Part shown: positions 21,406 to 29,769 of the stretch, piece by piece
Layout of the letters: each line of letters begins with the position of its first letter
Numbering within the stretch: position 1 is the first letter of the stretch
Assembly (NCBI RefSeq): GCF_000714435.1
Contig: NZ_JJMW01000064.1
Coordinates: 62,001 to 126,000, forward strand
Source: Exiguobacterium alkaliphilum 12/1
Lineage (GTDB): Bacteria > Bacillota > Bacilli > Exiguobacteriales > Exiguobacteriaceae
Length of the DNA: 64,000 bases
Direction of reading: 5' to 3'
Made by a program: the position numbers and the translations under genes
Notes under the pieces: model-generated
Seen by the model: the letters and a program-made list of their open reading frames with translations, nothing else
What the model was told of the DNA's origin: nothing
Database searches by the model: none

Positions 21406-23022
21406 ATGAAGAAAAAATCGATTTTGCTCATGATGACGCTCATCTTGGTACTCGGTTCAGTACTCGCCGCCTGCTCGACTGGCGGAGACTCTGACGGCGG
21501 TTCGTCTTCGAACGGAGAAAAAGTACTTCGTTTGACGGATACGTCTGACATCACGACGGCCGACCCGGCCTTGGCAACGGATGCGGTCGCATTCAATTTG
21601 ATCGCCAACACGATGGAGGGCCTCTACCGCTTAGACAAAGACGGTCAAGCCGTACCAGCGATGGCAGCAGGCGAGCCGGAATTGAATGAAGACGAGACAG
21701 TTTACACGTTCACGCTCCGCGATGCGGAGTGGTCAAACGGTGAGCCGGTCACAGCGAACGACTTCGTTTACGCATGGCAGCGCGCCGTCGACCCGGAGAC
21801 AGGGTCACAGTACGCCTACATCATGAACACGATTAAAAATGCAGAGGCGATTAACGCGGGCGACCTTCCAAAAGAAGATCTCGGTGTGCAAGCAATCGAT
21901 GAGAAGACGCTTGAAGTCACACTTGAGCGTCCAGACCCATCGTTCATCTCGCTCACGTCGTTCGGTACGTTCACGCCGATCAACGAAACGTTCGCGACTG
22001 AACAAGGTGAAAACTTCGCGACGAACGTCGACAACCTCCTTTACAACGGTCCGTTCACATGGTCTGAATGGAACCGTGAACAAGGTTACGTTTTAACGAA
22101 AAACGATACGTATTGGGATAACGCCAACGTCGCGCTCGACAAGGTCGACGTCCGTGTCGTCAAAGAGACATCAACGGTCGTCAACTTGTACGAAGCAGGG
22201 GAAGTCGATTACGCTGGCCTCGCTTCTGAACAAGTCGCGGCTTTCCAAGACAGTGAAGACTTCAACACGGGACTCCGTTCGGCAGTCGGCTACTTCAAGT
22301 TCAACCACGAGGACGAAGTATTCGCTGATGTGAACGCCCGTAAAGCGGTCGCGCGTGCTGTTGATCCGGCCGGAATCATCGACCAGCTCTTGAACAACGG
22401 TTCGATTGCCACGACGTCGTTCATCCCGAAAGACTTCATCAAATATGAAGACGGCACGGATTACACGGAAGGGCTTCAATACTTCGAAACGAATACAGAC
22501 GAAGCGGCATCACTTTGGGAAGAAGCGACTGGCGGCGAAGAGATGACGATTGAACTGCTTTCATTCGACTCAGAAGTTTCAAAACAGATCTCGGAGTACA
22601 TGAAAGACCAAATCGAGACGAACTTGCCAGGCGTGACGGTCACAATCGCGCAACAGCCGTTCAACAACAAGTTGGAGCGCGAAGCGAGCGGGGACTACCA
22701 GATGTCATTCGCCCTTTGGGGACCTGATTACCAAGATCCGCTTACAAACCTCGGCATCTTCACGTCGAACAACGGTCAAAACGACATCAACTACAGCTCA
22801 GCCGATTACGACCGTCTCATCGACGAAGCATCAGCTGAAACGTCAATCGATGCACGTTACGACAAGTTCAAAGAAGCAGAACAACTCTTGATCGAGCAAG
22901 ACCAAGCGATCATGCCGATTTATCAAGCCGGCGTCGCGTACTTGATTCGTCCAAACGTTGAAAACTTCAACCGTCAACTATTCGGTGCTGACTATCAGTA
23001 CAAATACGTCGACATCAATTAA
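21406..23022 (+). CDS. oppA: Oligopeptide-binding lipoprotein OppA, copy 2
   Basis: A 538-residue lipoprotein of solute-binding family 5. The signal peptide carries a lipobox LAAC with cysteine at residue 23 (VLGSVLAACSTGG). The fold signatures VYAWQRAVDPETGSQYAYIM, QQPFNNKLER and LWGPDYQDP parallel oppA-1. It is directly upstream of oppBCDF and is the most likely main binding subunit of that transporter. A strong terminator separates it from oppB, which would give the binding protein a separate, higher expression level. A CodY-like box with one mismatch lies upstream. Confidence 0.94.
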   Translation: MKKKSILLMMTLILVLGSVLAACSTGGDSDGGSSSNGEKVLRLTDTSDITTADPALATDAVAFNLIANTMEGLYRLDKDGQAVPAMAAGEPELNEDETVYTFTLRDAEWSNGEPVTANDFVYAWQRAVDPETGSQYAYIMNTIKNAEAINAGDLPKEDLGVQAIDEKTLEVTLERPDPSFISLTSFGTFTPINETFATEQGENFATNVDNLLYNGPFTWSEWNREQGYVLTKNDTYWDNANVALDKVDVRVVKETSTVVNLYEAGEVDYAGLASEQVAAFQDSEDFNTGLRSAVGYFKFNHEDEVFADVNARKAVARAVDPAGIIDQLLNNGSIATTSFIPKDFIKYEDGTDYTEGLQYFETNTDEAASLWEEATGGEEMTIELLSFDSEVSKQISEYMKDQIETNLPGVTVTIAQQPFNNKLEREASGDYQMSFALWGPDYQDPLTNLGIFTSNNGQNDINYSSADYDRLIDEASAETSIDARYDKFKEAEQLLIEQDQAIMPIYQAGVAYLIRPNVENFNRQLFGADYQYKYVDIN

Positions 23023-23026
23023 AGAA

Positions 23027-23058
23027 CGTGGGGGCATGCAAACGCATGTCCCCCGTTT
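23027..23058 (+). terminator. Terminator between oppA-2 and oppB
   Basis: CGTGGGGGCATGC pairs with GCATGTCCCCCG (one wobble), followed by TTTTC. Partial read-through would set the ratio of binding protein to permease. Confidence 0.88.
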
Positions 23059-23090
23059 TCTAAAAAAAAATCGGAATTGAGAGAAAATAC

Positions 23091-23120
23091 TATTCAAATG
23101 TTTTGTTGGTAAAGTATAAT
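23091..23120 (+). promoter_or_regulatory. Putative oppB promoter
   Basis: A perfect TATAAT at 23115-23120 with a weak TTCAAA 18 bases upstream. The rest of the 304-base gap before oppB holds the terminator, this promoter and a CodY-like box, with no open reading frame I can support. Confidence 0.5.
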
Positions 23121-23213
23121 GTAGTAACAGTGAAAATTCAGAATACTTCACAAAGTTTGATATTTTGGGTTTTCATGTGCTGTACTAAGAGCCTTGAGAT
23201 GACGTTTGACCTA

Positions 23214-23228
23214 TTCTTTCAGAAAATT
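23214..23228. promoter_or_regulatory. CodY-like box upstream of oppB
   Basis: TTCTTTCAGAAAATT has three mismatches to the CodY consensus, all in its first three bases; the right half is perfect. It lies in the leader of oppBCDF. Confidence 0.5.
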
Positions 23229-23326
23229 CCTTTCATTTTGTGAATTCAAGAATAGGGAAATATGTCATAGTGATGCTGTTGGTGCAAGCATAGACATATA
23301 TTTAGAAAAACAGGGGGTTTTTATTT

Positions 23327-24253
23327 ATGGGACGTTATCTTTTGCAGCGGCTGACTTACGGCCTCATCACGTTCTTCTTGATTGCGACGTTCACATTTTT
23401 CCTGATGGACCTGTTACCAGGGTCACCGTATCAAAACCAGGAAAAGCTGACGGAAACGCAAATCCAAATCTTAAACGATCGTTACGGACTTAACGATCCG
23501 CTTCCAGTTCGTTATGCGACGTACATGGGGAACCTTGTACAAGGTGACCTCGGCGTGTCGTTCCGTACGGCCAACCGGCCAGTGACGGACTTGATCATGG
23601 AACGGATCGGACCATCGGCACAACTCGGTCTCCAAGCGTTGATTCTTGGAACACTTGGTGGGCTCTTACTTGGTATTTTGGCAGCGATTCGTCATAACAC
23701 GATTGCGGACTATGGTGCGATGTTTGTATCTGTAATCGGGATTTCTGTCCCATCGTTCGTCTTTGCAGCCCTCCTACAGTACTATGTAGGTGTAAAATGG
23801 GGCATTTTGCCTGTCGCTTTCTGGGACACGCCTGCCCATACGATTTTACCAACAATCTCGTTGTCGCTCGGTGTAACGGCTTCGATTGCCCGTTTCGTCC
23901 GGACAGAGATGCTTGAAGTCACCGGACAAGACTACGTCACGCTCGCGAAAGCGAAAGGGTTGACGGGAAATGCGATCGTGTGGAAGCACATGGTGCGTAA
24001 CGCGATTATCCCGGCGATCACGATCCTCGGACCGATGACGGCCGCCTTGTTGACGGGTACGTTTGTCATCGAGCGGATCTTCTCAGTTCCTGGACTCGGT
24101 GAGTTGTTTGTTACGTCGATTACGTTGAATGACTATTCGGTCATCATGGGTACGACCCTCTTCTTCTCGGCGATCTTCATCTTAATTATTTTGCTCGTCG
24201 ACTTGCTCTACGGAGTTGTTGACCCACGTATTCGTCTTGGGGGGGATAACTGA
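23327..24253 (+). CDS. oppB: Oligopeptide ABC transporter permease OppB
   Basis: The 308-residue inner permease subunit has six predicted membrane helices, the first at residues 9-30 (TYGLITFFLIATFTFFLMDL). It has the conserved DPLPVRYATYMGNLVQGDLG segment, and the EAA-type coupling loop near residue 200 (VTGQDYVTLAKAKGL) contacts the ATPases. With OppC it forms the channel for peptides. The ATG follows AGGGGG. Its stop overlaps the oppC start by one base (TGATG). Confidence 0.96.
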   Translation: MGRYLLQRLTYGLITFFLIATFTFFLMDLLPGSPYQNQEKLTETQIQILNDRYGLNDPLPVRYATYMGNLVQGDLGVSFRTANRPVTDLIMERIGPSAQLGLQALILGTLGGLLLGILAAIRHNTIADYGAMFVSVIGISVPSFVFAALLQYYVGVKWGILPVAFWDTPAHTILPTISLSLGVTASIARFVRTEMLEVTGQDYVTLAKAKGLTGNAIVWKHMVRNAIIPAITILGPMTAALLTGTFVIERIFSVPGLGELFVTSITLNDYSVIMGTTLFFSAIFILIILLVDLLYGVVDPRIRLGGDN

Positions 24254-25278
24254 TGATTGAAAATAAAAAGAATTACGAGCAGTTCGACCAAGACATGTTC
24301 CAACCGGTTGAAATGAACGAACAGCTCGCAGAACGGATTGCAGGGAAAAGTTTGAACTTCTGGCAAGATGCATGGATGCGCCTAAAGAAAAACAAAGCCG
24401 CCATCCTCTCGCTTTCAATTATTTTGATTTTAGTATTGCTCGCCTTGTTCGGGCCGATGATGTCGGGCCGTGACGCGTATTCACAAAACATCGCGCAAGC
24501 GAAACTTCCGCCAAAAGTCACAGGACTTGAATGGGCCGGATTCGACGGGATGGCGACGTTAGGTGGCCGCGATATCAACTTCTATGAACAAAAGAACGTC
24601 GAAGAAAACTATTGGTTCGGAACGGACTATCTCGGCCGTGATCTTTGGTCACGTGTATGGGAAGGGACGCGCATCTCACTCTTCATCGGTCTCGTCGCTG
24701 CCATCATCGATACGATTATCGGTGTGGCGTATGGTGGGGTCTCGGCTTACTTCGGTGGCCGTGTCGATAACATCATGCAACGGATCGTTGAGATTTTGAC
24801 AGGTGTACCGAACTTGATCTTGATTATCTTGTTCATTTTGATCTTTGACCCTGGGGTGTTCACCATCATCTTGGCGATGACGATCACCGGCTGGATCGGG
24901 ATGAGTCGACTCGTCCGTGGACAGATTTTGAAACTGAAAAACCAAGAGTTTGTTTTGGCTGCGCGTACACTCGGTGCCTCAAGTAACCGTTTGATTTTCA
25001 AACACTTGATCCCGAACACGCTCGGTGCGATTATCATCACGCTCATGTTTACGATTCCTGCCGCCATCTTCTTCGAGGCGTTCCTCAGCTTCATCGGGAT
25101 CGGACTTCAACCGCCGCAAGCGTCACTTGGTACGTTGATTAACGATGGGTACAAAGAGCTACGGACATTCCCGTACCTTCTCGTCGTACCATCGACCATC
25201 ATCGTCTTGCTCATGGTCAGCTTCAACTTGCTCGCCGACGGCTTGCGTGATGCGTTCGACCCGAAAATGCGTAAATAA
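24253..25278 (+). CDS. oppC: Oligopeptide ABC transporter permease OppC
   Basis: The 341-residue second permease has a cytoplasmic N-terminal segment, a first helix at about 50-72 (AAILSLSIILILVLLALFGP), an external loop with YWFGTDYLGRDLWSRVWEG (the typical OppC/DppC motif), five further helices, and the EAA coupling loop FVLAARTLGASSNRLIFKHL. It pairs with OppB. It is translationally coupled to oppB. Confidence 0.96.
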   Translation: MIENKKNYEQFDQDMFQPVEMNEQLAERIAGKSLNFWQDAWMRLKKNKAAILSLSIILILVLLALFGPMMSGRDAYSQNIAQAKLPPKVTGLEWAGFDGMATLGGRDINFYEQKNVEENYWFGTDYLGRDLWSRVWEGTRISLFIGLVAAIIDTIIGVAYGGVSAYFGGRVDNIMQRIVEILTGVPNLILIILFILIFDPGVFTIILAMTITGWIGMSRLVRGQILKLKNQEFVLAARTLGASSNRLIFKHLIPNTLGAIIITLMFTIPAAIFFEAFLSFIGIGLQPPQASLGTLINDGYKELRTFPYLLVVPSTIIVLLMVSFNLLADGLRDAFDPKMRK

Positions 25279-25301
25279 TTCAGAAAGAGGGGGACTCGTG
25301 C

Positions 25302-26375
25302 ATGGAAACGATTTTATCTGTCCGAGACTTAGCGGTCTCGTTCCATACGTATGCTGGAACGGTTCAAGCCGTTCGCAATGTATCGTTTGATTTGAAAAAA
25401 GGCGAGACGCTCGCAATCGTTGGAGAGTCGGGTTCTGGTAAATCCGTCACATCAAAAGCGATTATGCGTCTCATCCCGAACCCGCCAGGTGAGATCACAA
25501 ACGGAGAGATTTTGTTTGATGGAAAAGACTTGGCGAAACTTTCGGAAAAAGAAATGCTTAAAATTCGTGGTCGCGACATCGCGATGATTTTCCAAGATCC
25601 GATGACGTCGCTCAACCCAACGATGACAATTTATAAACAAATCGCTGAAGGTTTGAAGCAACACCAAGGACTCAGAGGAGAAGATGCGAAGAAGCGTGCG
25701 CTCGAATTGCTCACACTCGTCGGCATCCCGAACCCTGAAGCTCGTCTCAAACAGTATCCGCACCAATTATCTGGTGGGATGCGTCAGCGGATCGTCATCG
25801 CCATCGCGCTAGCCTGTAACCCGAAGGTGTTGATCGCCGATGAGCCGACGACGGCACTTGACGTGACGATTCAAGCCCAAATCCTTGAGTTGTTGAAAGA
25901 CATTCAACAAAAGACCGGCACAGCGATTATCTTCATCACGCACGACCTCGGTGTCGTCGCGAACATGGCTGACCGTGTTGCCGTCATGTACGCTGGGAAA
26001 ATCGTGGAAAAAGGGACGGTCGATGAGATCTTCTATGAGCCACGCCACCCGTATGCATGGGGACTGCTCGGCTCGATGCCGCGTCCGACGGATGACCCGA
26101 ACCAGGCGCTCCCGGCTATCCCGGGTACACCGCCGAACTTGTTGAACCCGCCGAAAGGCGATGCGTTCGCGCCGCGTAACCCTTACGCGATGAAGATTGA
26201 TTTTGAGAAAGAGCCACCGATGTTCCAAATTAGCGACACGCACTACGCAGCAACCTGGTTGTTGCACCCGCAAGCGCCGCAAGTCACGCCGCCATCGGCA
26301 ATCATCGATCTCGCGCTCAAATATCGTCCGGATAGCGCGTTCGCGAAATCGATTGGGAAAGGTGGTGCTGAATAA
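25302..26375 (+). CDS. oppD: Oligopeptide ABC transporter ATPase OppD
   Basis: The 357-residue ATPase has Walker A GESGSGKS near residues 40-47, the ABC signature LSGGMRQR near 154, Walker B VLIADEPTTALD, and the switch histidine in IFITHDLG. The C-terminal oligopeptide/dipeptide extension has HPYAWGLLGSMP, but I do not see the clear four-cysteine iron-sulfur pattern of some OppD proteins. It forms the ATPase pair with OppF. Confidence 0.96.
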   Translation: METILSVRDLAVSFHTYAGTVQAVRNVSFDLKKGETLAIVGESGSGKSVTSKAIMRLIPNPPGEITNGEILFDGKDLAKLSEKEMLKIRGRDIAMIFQDPMTSLNPTMTIYKQIAEGLKQHQGLRGEDAKKRALELLTLVGIPNPEARLKQYPHQLSGGMRQRIVIAIALACNPKVLIADEPTTALDVTIQAQILELLKDIQQKTGTAIIFITHDLGVVANMADRVAVMYAGKIVEKGTVDEIFYEPRHPYAWGLLGSMPRPTDDPNQALPAIPGTPPNLLNPPKGDAFAPRNPYAMKIDFEKEPPMFQISDTHYAATWLLHPQAPQVTPPSAIIDLALKYRPDSAFAKSIGKGGAE

Positions 26376-27325
26376 TGGAACGTGAAAAATTATTAGAAGT
26401 ACGGGACTTAAAGCAGCACTTTAAAATCGGACGAGGCCGCGTCGTCAAAGCGGTCGACGGCATCTCGTTTGATATTTATAAAGGTGAGGTACTCGGTCTC
26501 GTAGGTGAGTCTGGTTGTGGGAAGTCGACGACTGGACGTACGATTATCGGTCTTTACGATGCGACAGACGGAGACGTAATCTTCAAAGGCGAGAACGTCC
26601 ACGACAAGAAATCAAAAGCGGAAAAGTTGAAATTCAACCGAGCGATGCAGATGATCTTCCAAGATCCCTACGCCTCGCTCAACCCGCGGATGACGGTCGC
26701 GGACATCATCGCCGAAGGGATTGACATCCACGGCCTCGCGAAGACGAAAGAAGACCGGATGAACCGCGTCTACGACCTTCTCGAGACGGTCGGTCTCACA
26801 AAAGAACACGCGAGCCGTTACCCGCACGAATTCTCTGGCGGACAACGCCAGCGGATCGGGATTGCCCGCGCGCTCGCCGTTGAGCCAGACTTCATCATCG
26901 CCGATGAGCCGATCTCGGCACTCGACGTATCGATTCAAGCTCAGGTCGTCAACTTGATGAAAGAATTGCAACGTGACCGCGATCTCACGTACTTGTTCAT
27001 CGCTCACGACTTGTCGATGGTCAAGTACATCTCGGACCGCATCGGCGTTATGTATCAAGGTCATATCGTCGAGCTCGCGCCGGCAGATCGACTTTATGAA
27101 AACCCGATTCACGCGTATACGAAGTCACTCCTCTCTGCGATCCCGCTTCCGGACCCAGAGCACGAGCGGACGCGTAAACGGATCATTTACGAGTCGAAGT
27201 CACTCGGTGCCGTCGGACGTTCGGATGAAGATTCAAGCATCCCACCGCTCCGCGAAGTCGAGCCAGGACATTTTGTCTCGTTGACAGATGCAGAATACGA
27301 AGCGTATAAAGCGCAATTCGTATAA
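26375..27325 (+). CDS. oppF: Oligopeptide ABC transporter ATPase OppF
   Basis: The 316-residue ATPase has Walker A GESGCGKSTTG near residue 44, signature FSGGQRQRIG near 152, Walker B FIIADEPISALD and the switch in FIAHDLSMV. The C-terminal HAYTKSLLSAIPLPDP is the usual oligopeptide-transport extension. The start overlaps the oppD stop by one base (TAATG). It ends the oppBCDF operon, followed by a terminator. Confidence 0.97.
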   Translation: MEREKLLEVRDLKQHFKIGRGRVVKAVDGISFDIYKGEVLGLVGESGCGKSTTGRTIIGLYDATDGDVIFKGENVHDKKSKAEKLKFNRAMQMIFQDPYASLNPRMTVADIIAEGIDIHGLAKTKEDRMNRVYDLLETVGLTKEHASRYPHEFSGGQRQRIGIARALAVEPDFIIADEPISALDVSIQAQVVNLMKELQRDRDLTYLFIAHDLSMVKYISDRIGVMYQGHIVELAPADRLYENPIHAYTKSLLSAIPLPDPEHERTRKRIIYESKSLGAVGRSDEDSSIPPLREVEPGHFVSLTDAEYEAYKAQFV

Positions 27326-27330
27326 TCGAT

Positions 27331-27363
27331 TCACCCTGAACTTCACGGTTCAGGGTGTTTTTT
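27331..27363 (+). terminator. Terminator of oppBCDF
   Basis: CACCCTGAAC pairs with GTTCAGGGTG, followed by TTTTTT. Confidence 0.9.
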
Positions 27364-27393
27364 GCGCAAAAAACACCGCCGGAACGTTCCGGG
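27363..27393 (-). terminator. Terminator of the HD-domain gene
   Basis: On the minus strand ACACC-CCGGAACGTTCCGG-GGTGT style stem followed by TTTTTT; it abuts the opp terminator from the other side. Confidence 0.75.
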
Positions 27394-27396
27394 GTG

Positions 27397-27927
27397 TCAG
27401 GCGTTTGAGATGCGCGGTAAGTTCGAGAGCCGGTCGACGACTGAATCGATGGCGCGGACGCGGCTGAGCGCATCTTCGATTTCCATCGTCTCATAGTGAT
27501 GCAATCCGCCTGGCTGTTCGACGAACGTATCGGCGTCATGCACGAGCTGCTGAAGCGGCGTACGCTGAATGCGGCTCGGTGGTAAATACGAATCGGTGTG
27601 AAGTAAAATCATGACCGAGATTTCTTTGGCTCGGGCAGGGTTCTCGCCGAGTCGAATCAACAGCTTATGGGCGCGTTCCGCCCCTTTAATGGCATGGATG
27701 TCGTTTTGACGATACAAATCATAATTCCACTTGCCTTCTGTATACCACTCGTAGTGACCGATATCGTGAAGTAGGGCGGCCTTCGTCGCCAAATCCGTGT
27801 CAAGCCCTCGTCGCGTCGCCAATTCGAGAGCGCGCTCACAGACGTCGACCGCGTGTTTTAAGCCTGATCGCGTCAAATATTTTTGGGTGACGGGGTGCTG
27901 CATAATCGTTTCTAACGTGATTCTCAT
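27397..27927 (-). CDS. HD-domain phosphohydrolase
   Basis: A 176-residue HD-superfamily protein. The metal ligands appear in order: an early histidine in SGLKHAVDV, the doublet in LLHDIGH near residue 60, histidines in DIHAIKGAERAH and LLHTDSYLP, and the distal aspartate in VHDADTF. Such proteins hydrolyse phosphate esters, often of nucleotides; the substrate is not evident. The ATG at 27927 follows GGAGGAGAGCGATC. It is convergent to oppF. Unrelated genes (yjbA-C) fill this slot in B. subtilis. Confidence 0.85.
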   Translation of the reverse strand: MRITLETIMQHPVTQKYLTRSGLKHAVDVCERALELATRRGLDTDLATKAALLHDIGHYEWYTEGKWNYDLYRQNDIHAIKGAERAHKLLIRLGENPARAKEISVMILLHTDSYLPPSRIQRTPLQQLVHDADTFVEQPGGLHHYETMEIEDALSRVRAIDSVVDRLSNLPRISNA

Positions 27928-28058
27928 GATCGCTCTCCTCCTTGGTGATTTCAAAGGTTATTTCTATTAACTATACGGGAATTGAAAAGGAAAAGCAAAT
28001 TTGTAACGTGTGAAATATAAATTTAATTGGAGAATGTGCAACATTATTCATGTAGATA

Positions 28059-28067
28059 TGCTATAAT
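28059..28067 (+). promoter_or_regulatory. Extended -10 promoter for the 45-residue gene
   Basis: TGCTATAAT is a perfect extended -10; the -35 region is poor, as is common for this class. Transcription would begin near 28074 and give an 80-base leader before the small gene. Confidence 0.6.
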
Positions 28068-28150
28068 TTAAGTGTAGATTTAGTGCGATTTCAAGATTTT
28101 TAGATTCGGTAATGGTCGGTTTTTCCTTATGGCGATGGGGGTGAGAGACC

Positions 28151-28288
28151 ATGAAAGAGCGTGACAAAGTGTTGCAACAAAAGAAAAAGTTATTGAAAGA
28201 AGTATTGAAGAAAAAATTGAAAGACTTGCAAGTGAAGCCTGGCAAAGAAACGGTGTCACAACCGGTTTCTCGGATACCGGCTTCCTAG
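28151..28288 (+). CDS. Small lysine-rich protein (45 residues)
   Basis: A short gene with an ATG behind GGGGGTGAGAGACC, encoding a 45-residue product. Residues 1-26 form a highly basic helix (KERDKVLQQKKKLLKEVLKK) and the tail ends QPVSRIPAS. It has an extended -10 promoter upstream and a hairpin downstream, which support its being expressed. Nothing in it identifies a function; such a charged helix could bind nucleic acid, ribosomes or membrane. I do not recognise a family. An untranslated RNA is the alternative. Confidence 0.55.
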   Translation: MKERDKVLQQKKKLLKEVLKKKLKDLQVKPGKETVSQPVSRIPAS

Positions 28289-28302
28289 AACGTCGATCAA
28301 GG

Positions 28303-28334
28303 TCGCATCTTTCTCACAGATGCGTCCTCTTTTC
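28303..28334 (+). terminator. Putative terminator of the small gene
   Basis: CGCATCT pairs with AGATGCG around a 7-base loop, followed by TCCTCTTTTC, an imperfect U tract. Confidence 0.55.
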
Positions 28335-28343
28335 TTACCTCAA

Positions 28344-28358
28344 TGAGAAAGAATATCA
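28344..28358. promoter_or_regulatory. Fur-family-like box upstream of spx
   Basis: TGAGAAAGAATATCA matches the 7-1-7 Fur consensus TGATAATNATTATCA at 11 of 14 positions. It lies upstream of the spx -10 region. Confidence 0.4.
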
Positions 28359-28374
28359 TTGATGTTTGAATAAA

Positions 28375-28390
28375 TAAGAATTATTATAAT
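28375..28390. promoter_or_regulatory. PerR-like box over the spx -10 element
   Basis: TAAGAAT-T-ATTATAA matches the PerR consensus TTATAATNATTATAA at 12 of 14 positions and covers the spx TATAAT (28385-28390). PerR represses spx in B. subtilis, so this is a likely peroxide-responsive operator. Confidence 0.5.
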
Positions 28391-28468
28391 TAAGTGAACG
28401 CATTTTTGGGTATACAGATAGAGTCACTTGAAAAAGATGAACGAACATTTGATCAGGGAGGAACGAAC

Positions 28469-28867
28469 ATGGTCACACTTTATACGTCTCCGAGCTGCAC
28501 ATCGTGCCGTAAAGCGCGAGCTTGGCTCGAAGAACATGATATCCCCTTCACGGAACGGAATATATTTTCAGAGCCGCTCTCACTTAACGAGATTAAACAA
28601 ATTTTACGTATGACAGAAGACGGGACCGATGAAATCATTTCGACCCGCTCAAAAGTTTTCTCTAAAATTGACGTATCGGTCGACGCGCTCTCACTCCAGC
28701 AACTTTACGATTTGATTCAAGAGTATCCAGGGCTGTTACGCCGTCCGATTTTGATTGATGAAAAACGTTTACAAGTCGGGTACAACGAAGATGAGATTCG
28801 TCGCTTCTTGCCGCGCAAGGTCCGGACGTTCCAACTTCAAGAAGCCCAACGGCTTGTCAACGAATGA
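28469..28867 (+). CDS. spx: Transcriptional regulator Spx
   Basis: Spx binds the alpha C-terminal domain of RNA polymerase and redirects transcription under disulfide stress. The 132-residue ArsC-fold protein has the redox switch C10-T-S-C13 (PSCTSCRKA), the TRSKVF segment and the [26 protein letters not shown] core. The ATG at 28469 follows AGGGAGGAACGAAC; an upstream in-frame ATG lacks a site. It is next to mecA, as in B. subtilis, and its degradation adaptor spxH lies 8 kb downstream. Fur-family-like boxes overlap its promoter. Confidence 0.96.
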   Translation: MVTLYTSPSCTSCRKARAWLEEHDIPFTERNIFSEPLSLNEIKQILRMTEDGTDEIISTRSKVFSKIDVSVDALSLQQLYDLIQEYPGLLRRPILIDEKRLQVGYNEDEIRRFLPRKVRTFQLQEAQRLVNE

Positions 28868-28869
28868 GG

Positions 28870-28900
28870 AAGCATACTGTCTAAGCAGTGTGCTTTTTAT
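28870..28900 (+). terminator. Terminator of spx
   Basis: AAGCATACTG pairs with CAGTGTGCTT (one wobble), followed by TTTTATTAT. Confidence 0.85.
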
Positions 28901-28949
28901 TATCCCGTTTTTCCGATAAAATAGTGGTAACAACCCCATCATCATAAGA

Positions 28950-28978
28950 TTGACACATTGAAAAGAGGGTACTATTAT
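28950..28978 (+). promoter_or_regulatory. SigA promoter of mecA
   Basis: TTGACA, 17 bases, TATTAT. The 60-base leader contains a hairpin CTCCT-c-CTT/AAG-t-AGGAG at 28998-29023, about 10 bases before the ribosome site. Confidence 0.8.
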
Positions 28979-29047
28979 TACAAGACAATTTCCCCTCTCC
29001 TCCTTGACGTACGAAGTAGGAGTGAGGTGAGAAGGGAGTGGACAATC

Positions 29048-29704
29048 GTGAAAATTGAGCGCATCAATGACAACACCGTCAAATTTTTCATCACCTATGT
29101 CGATATCGAGAAACGCGGTTTCGCCCGGGATGAAATCTGGTACAACCGTGAACGTGGTGAGCAGCTGTTCTGGCAAATGATGGACGAGGCGCACGAACGG
29201 GAAGATATCTCGTTTGATGGTCCACTATGGATACAAGTACAAGCTTTTGAGAAAGGTCTCGAAGTGACCGTCACAATCGCGAAGAATGTGATTGATGCCG
29301 AAGATGATTCGGAACTCGGTTCGCTCCTTCGCTCAGCCATTGACGAAGCCCGGGATCAACAATCTGTCCTCGACCAATTGAGTGAACTCGATGAACTTGA
29401 CGCTGAGACGGAGGCGTGGGCTCCACTCGCGATGGAAACGAATGATTTCGAATCGATGATTGCCCTCAGTAAACGAGTCGGCGATACACTTCATAACGTA
29501 ACGTTGAAACTTTTCCATTACGATAACCGCTATTACTTGTGGATCGATTTCCCGGATGAAATGGAACCAGAAGAAGAAGAGAATGCCTTGAGTCTACTCG
29601 CGGAGTACTTGTCGTTCAGTACGCAAACACTCGCGATGCTAGAAGAGTACGGCAAACTTATCCTCGATGGCGACGTCTTCGGAAAAATACGCCACTACTT
29701 TTAA
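29048..29704 (+). CDS. mecA: Adaptor protein MecA
   Basis: MecA targets proteins such as ComK to the ClpCP protease and helps assemble ClpC. The 218-residue product has the family length. The N-terminal target-binding domain starts KIERINDNTVKFFITYVDIEKRGF and has DEIWYNRERGEQLFWQMMDE; the C-terminal ClpC-binding domain has YRYYLWIDF-like NRYYLWIDFPDEM and AEYLS. The GTG start matches the family N-terminus and follows AAGGGAG; no ATG is available in place. It has its own promoter after the spx terminator. Confidence 0.96.
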   Translation: MKIERINDNTVKFFITYVDIEKRGFARDEIWYNRERGEQLFWQMMDEAHEREDISFDGPLWIQVQAFEKGLEVTVTIAKNVIDAEDDSELGSLLRSAIDEARDQQSVLDQLSELDELDAETEAWAPLAMETNDFESMIALSKRVGDTLHNVTLKLFHYDNRYYLWIDFPDEMEPEEEENALSLLAEYLSFSTQTLAMLEEYGKLILDGDVFGKIRHYF

Positions 29705-29707
29705 ACT

Positions 29708-29743
29708 GAAATCGCCTGTTCTTGCGGACAGGCGATTTTTTTA
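29708..29743 (+). terminator. Terminator of mecA
   Basis: AAATCGCCTGT pairs with ACAGGCGATTT around an 8-base loop, then T7. Confidence 0.92.
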
Positions 29744-29769
29744 GCATACATATTAGATGAGGTGACGAG

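Noticed and set aside
23206..23211. TTGACC as a -35 for oppB
   Set aside because: No -10-like sequence lies 16-18 bases downstream.
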